From Clostridia bacterium (GTDB lineage Bacteria; Bacillota; Clostridia; Oscillospirales; CAG-272), in assembly GCA_017622085.1 (NCBI GenBank), contig JAGARU010000029.1:1-59447 (forward strand): DNA of 59,447 bases, given 5' to 3'. A program made the position numbers and the translations under genes. How positions within the stretch are numbered: position 1 is the first letter of the stretch; every line of letters starts with the position of its first letter. The notes under the pieces are model-generated. The model searched no databases. It was not told where the DNA came from and saw nothing but the letters and a program-made list of their open reading frames with translations. Shown in pieces: positions 59,424 to 59,447 of the stretch.

Positions 59424-59447
59424 TGGTGGAGGTGAGGGGAGTCGAAC
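59424..59447 (-). ncRNA. ssrA: 3' end of a tmRNA (ssrA) or tRNA, cut by the window edge
   Basis: Minus strand reads GTTCGACT, CCCCT, CACCTCC, A, CCA: T-loop, 3' half of the T-stem, seven acceptor bases, discriminator and encoded CCA. CACCTCC-ACCA with a G-U-tolerant GGGGGTG partner is typical of Firmicutes tmRNA, so ssrA is the best guess, but a tRNA cannot be excluded because the rest lies outside. Confidence 0.55.

Overview
The window looks like the chromosome of an anaerobic, fermentative, spore-lineage Clostridia bacterium, probably an Oscillospirales/Ruminococcaceae-type gut organism. The pointers are the bifunctional alcohol dehydrogenase AdhE under Rex, two [FeFe]-hydrogenase-family proteins with a SpoIIE-type phosphatase, an IreB-family regulator, a relic of a CotJC-type manganese catalase, strong sigma-A promoters with 17-bp spacers and purine-rich ribosome binding sites. 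No taxonomic marker lies fully inside the window, so this is inference.

Layout. (1) 1-10.0 kb: probable right-hand cargo of a mobile element: a large hairpin, an XRE regulator, a sigma-like protein, a LytTR/GHKL two-component pair, a heterodimeric ABC exporter and a DUF4365-type protein. It ends abruptly in the 3' third of a manganese catalase gene, which suggests insertion there. (2) 10.3-14.1 kb, minus strand: an ECF sigma factor with a very large C-terminal extension, then ireB-ribF and a small membrane protein. (3) 14.3-20.0 kb: a five-gene amino-sugar operon on the minus strand (two Gfo/Idh/MocA oxidoreductases, a TIM-barrel epimerase, nagB, nagA), divergent from an AraC-type regulator; both promoters can be read. 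(4) 20.1-31.6 kb: an MFS relic, an XRE/zinc-ribbon regulator, a LysR regulator and a redox operon rex-adhE-phosphotransferase-two [2Fe-2S] mini-proteins-sensory hydrogenase (HydS-like)-SpoIIE phosphatase-[FeFe] hydrogenase. (5) 31.7-37.3 kb: a double-HTH regulator whose 5' leader carries three hairpins with centres exactly 33 nt apart, a small Cys-rich protein and a 1185-residue repeat-rich surface protein.

(6) 37.3-59.4 kb: a defence-rich island. A type I restriction-modification operon hsdM-hsdS-(HEPN-like protein)-hsdR is flanked by two 140-bp direct repeats about 95% identical and by many copies of a degenerate 19-bp motif. Next come a membrane/winged-helix pair, a DUF2442/WG-repeat protein, an unrecognised two-gene unit, TnpV/DUF6809, and an AAA/DUF4143 ATPase behind a promoter bracketed by TCTGCCGAA repeats. 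The island ends in a seven-gene cassette: C5 DNA methyltransferase, 72-aa protein, MORC/HSP90-like GHKL ATPase with a Pro/Gly-rich linker, unrecognised 307-aa protein, DUF6339-like protein, Vsr endonuclease and an HNH-like zinc protein. The right edge holds the 3' end of a tmRNA- or tRNA-like gene on the minus strand, a usual island insertion site.

The best candidate for an undescribed system is the 52.4-59.3 kb methyltransferase/GHKL/DUF6339/Vsr/HNH cassette. Next are the HEPN-like gene inside the hsd operon, the phased leader hairpins and the dispersed 19-bp motif. All functional calls rest on motif reading by eye; no database search was run.
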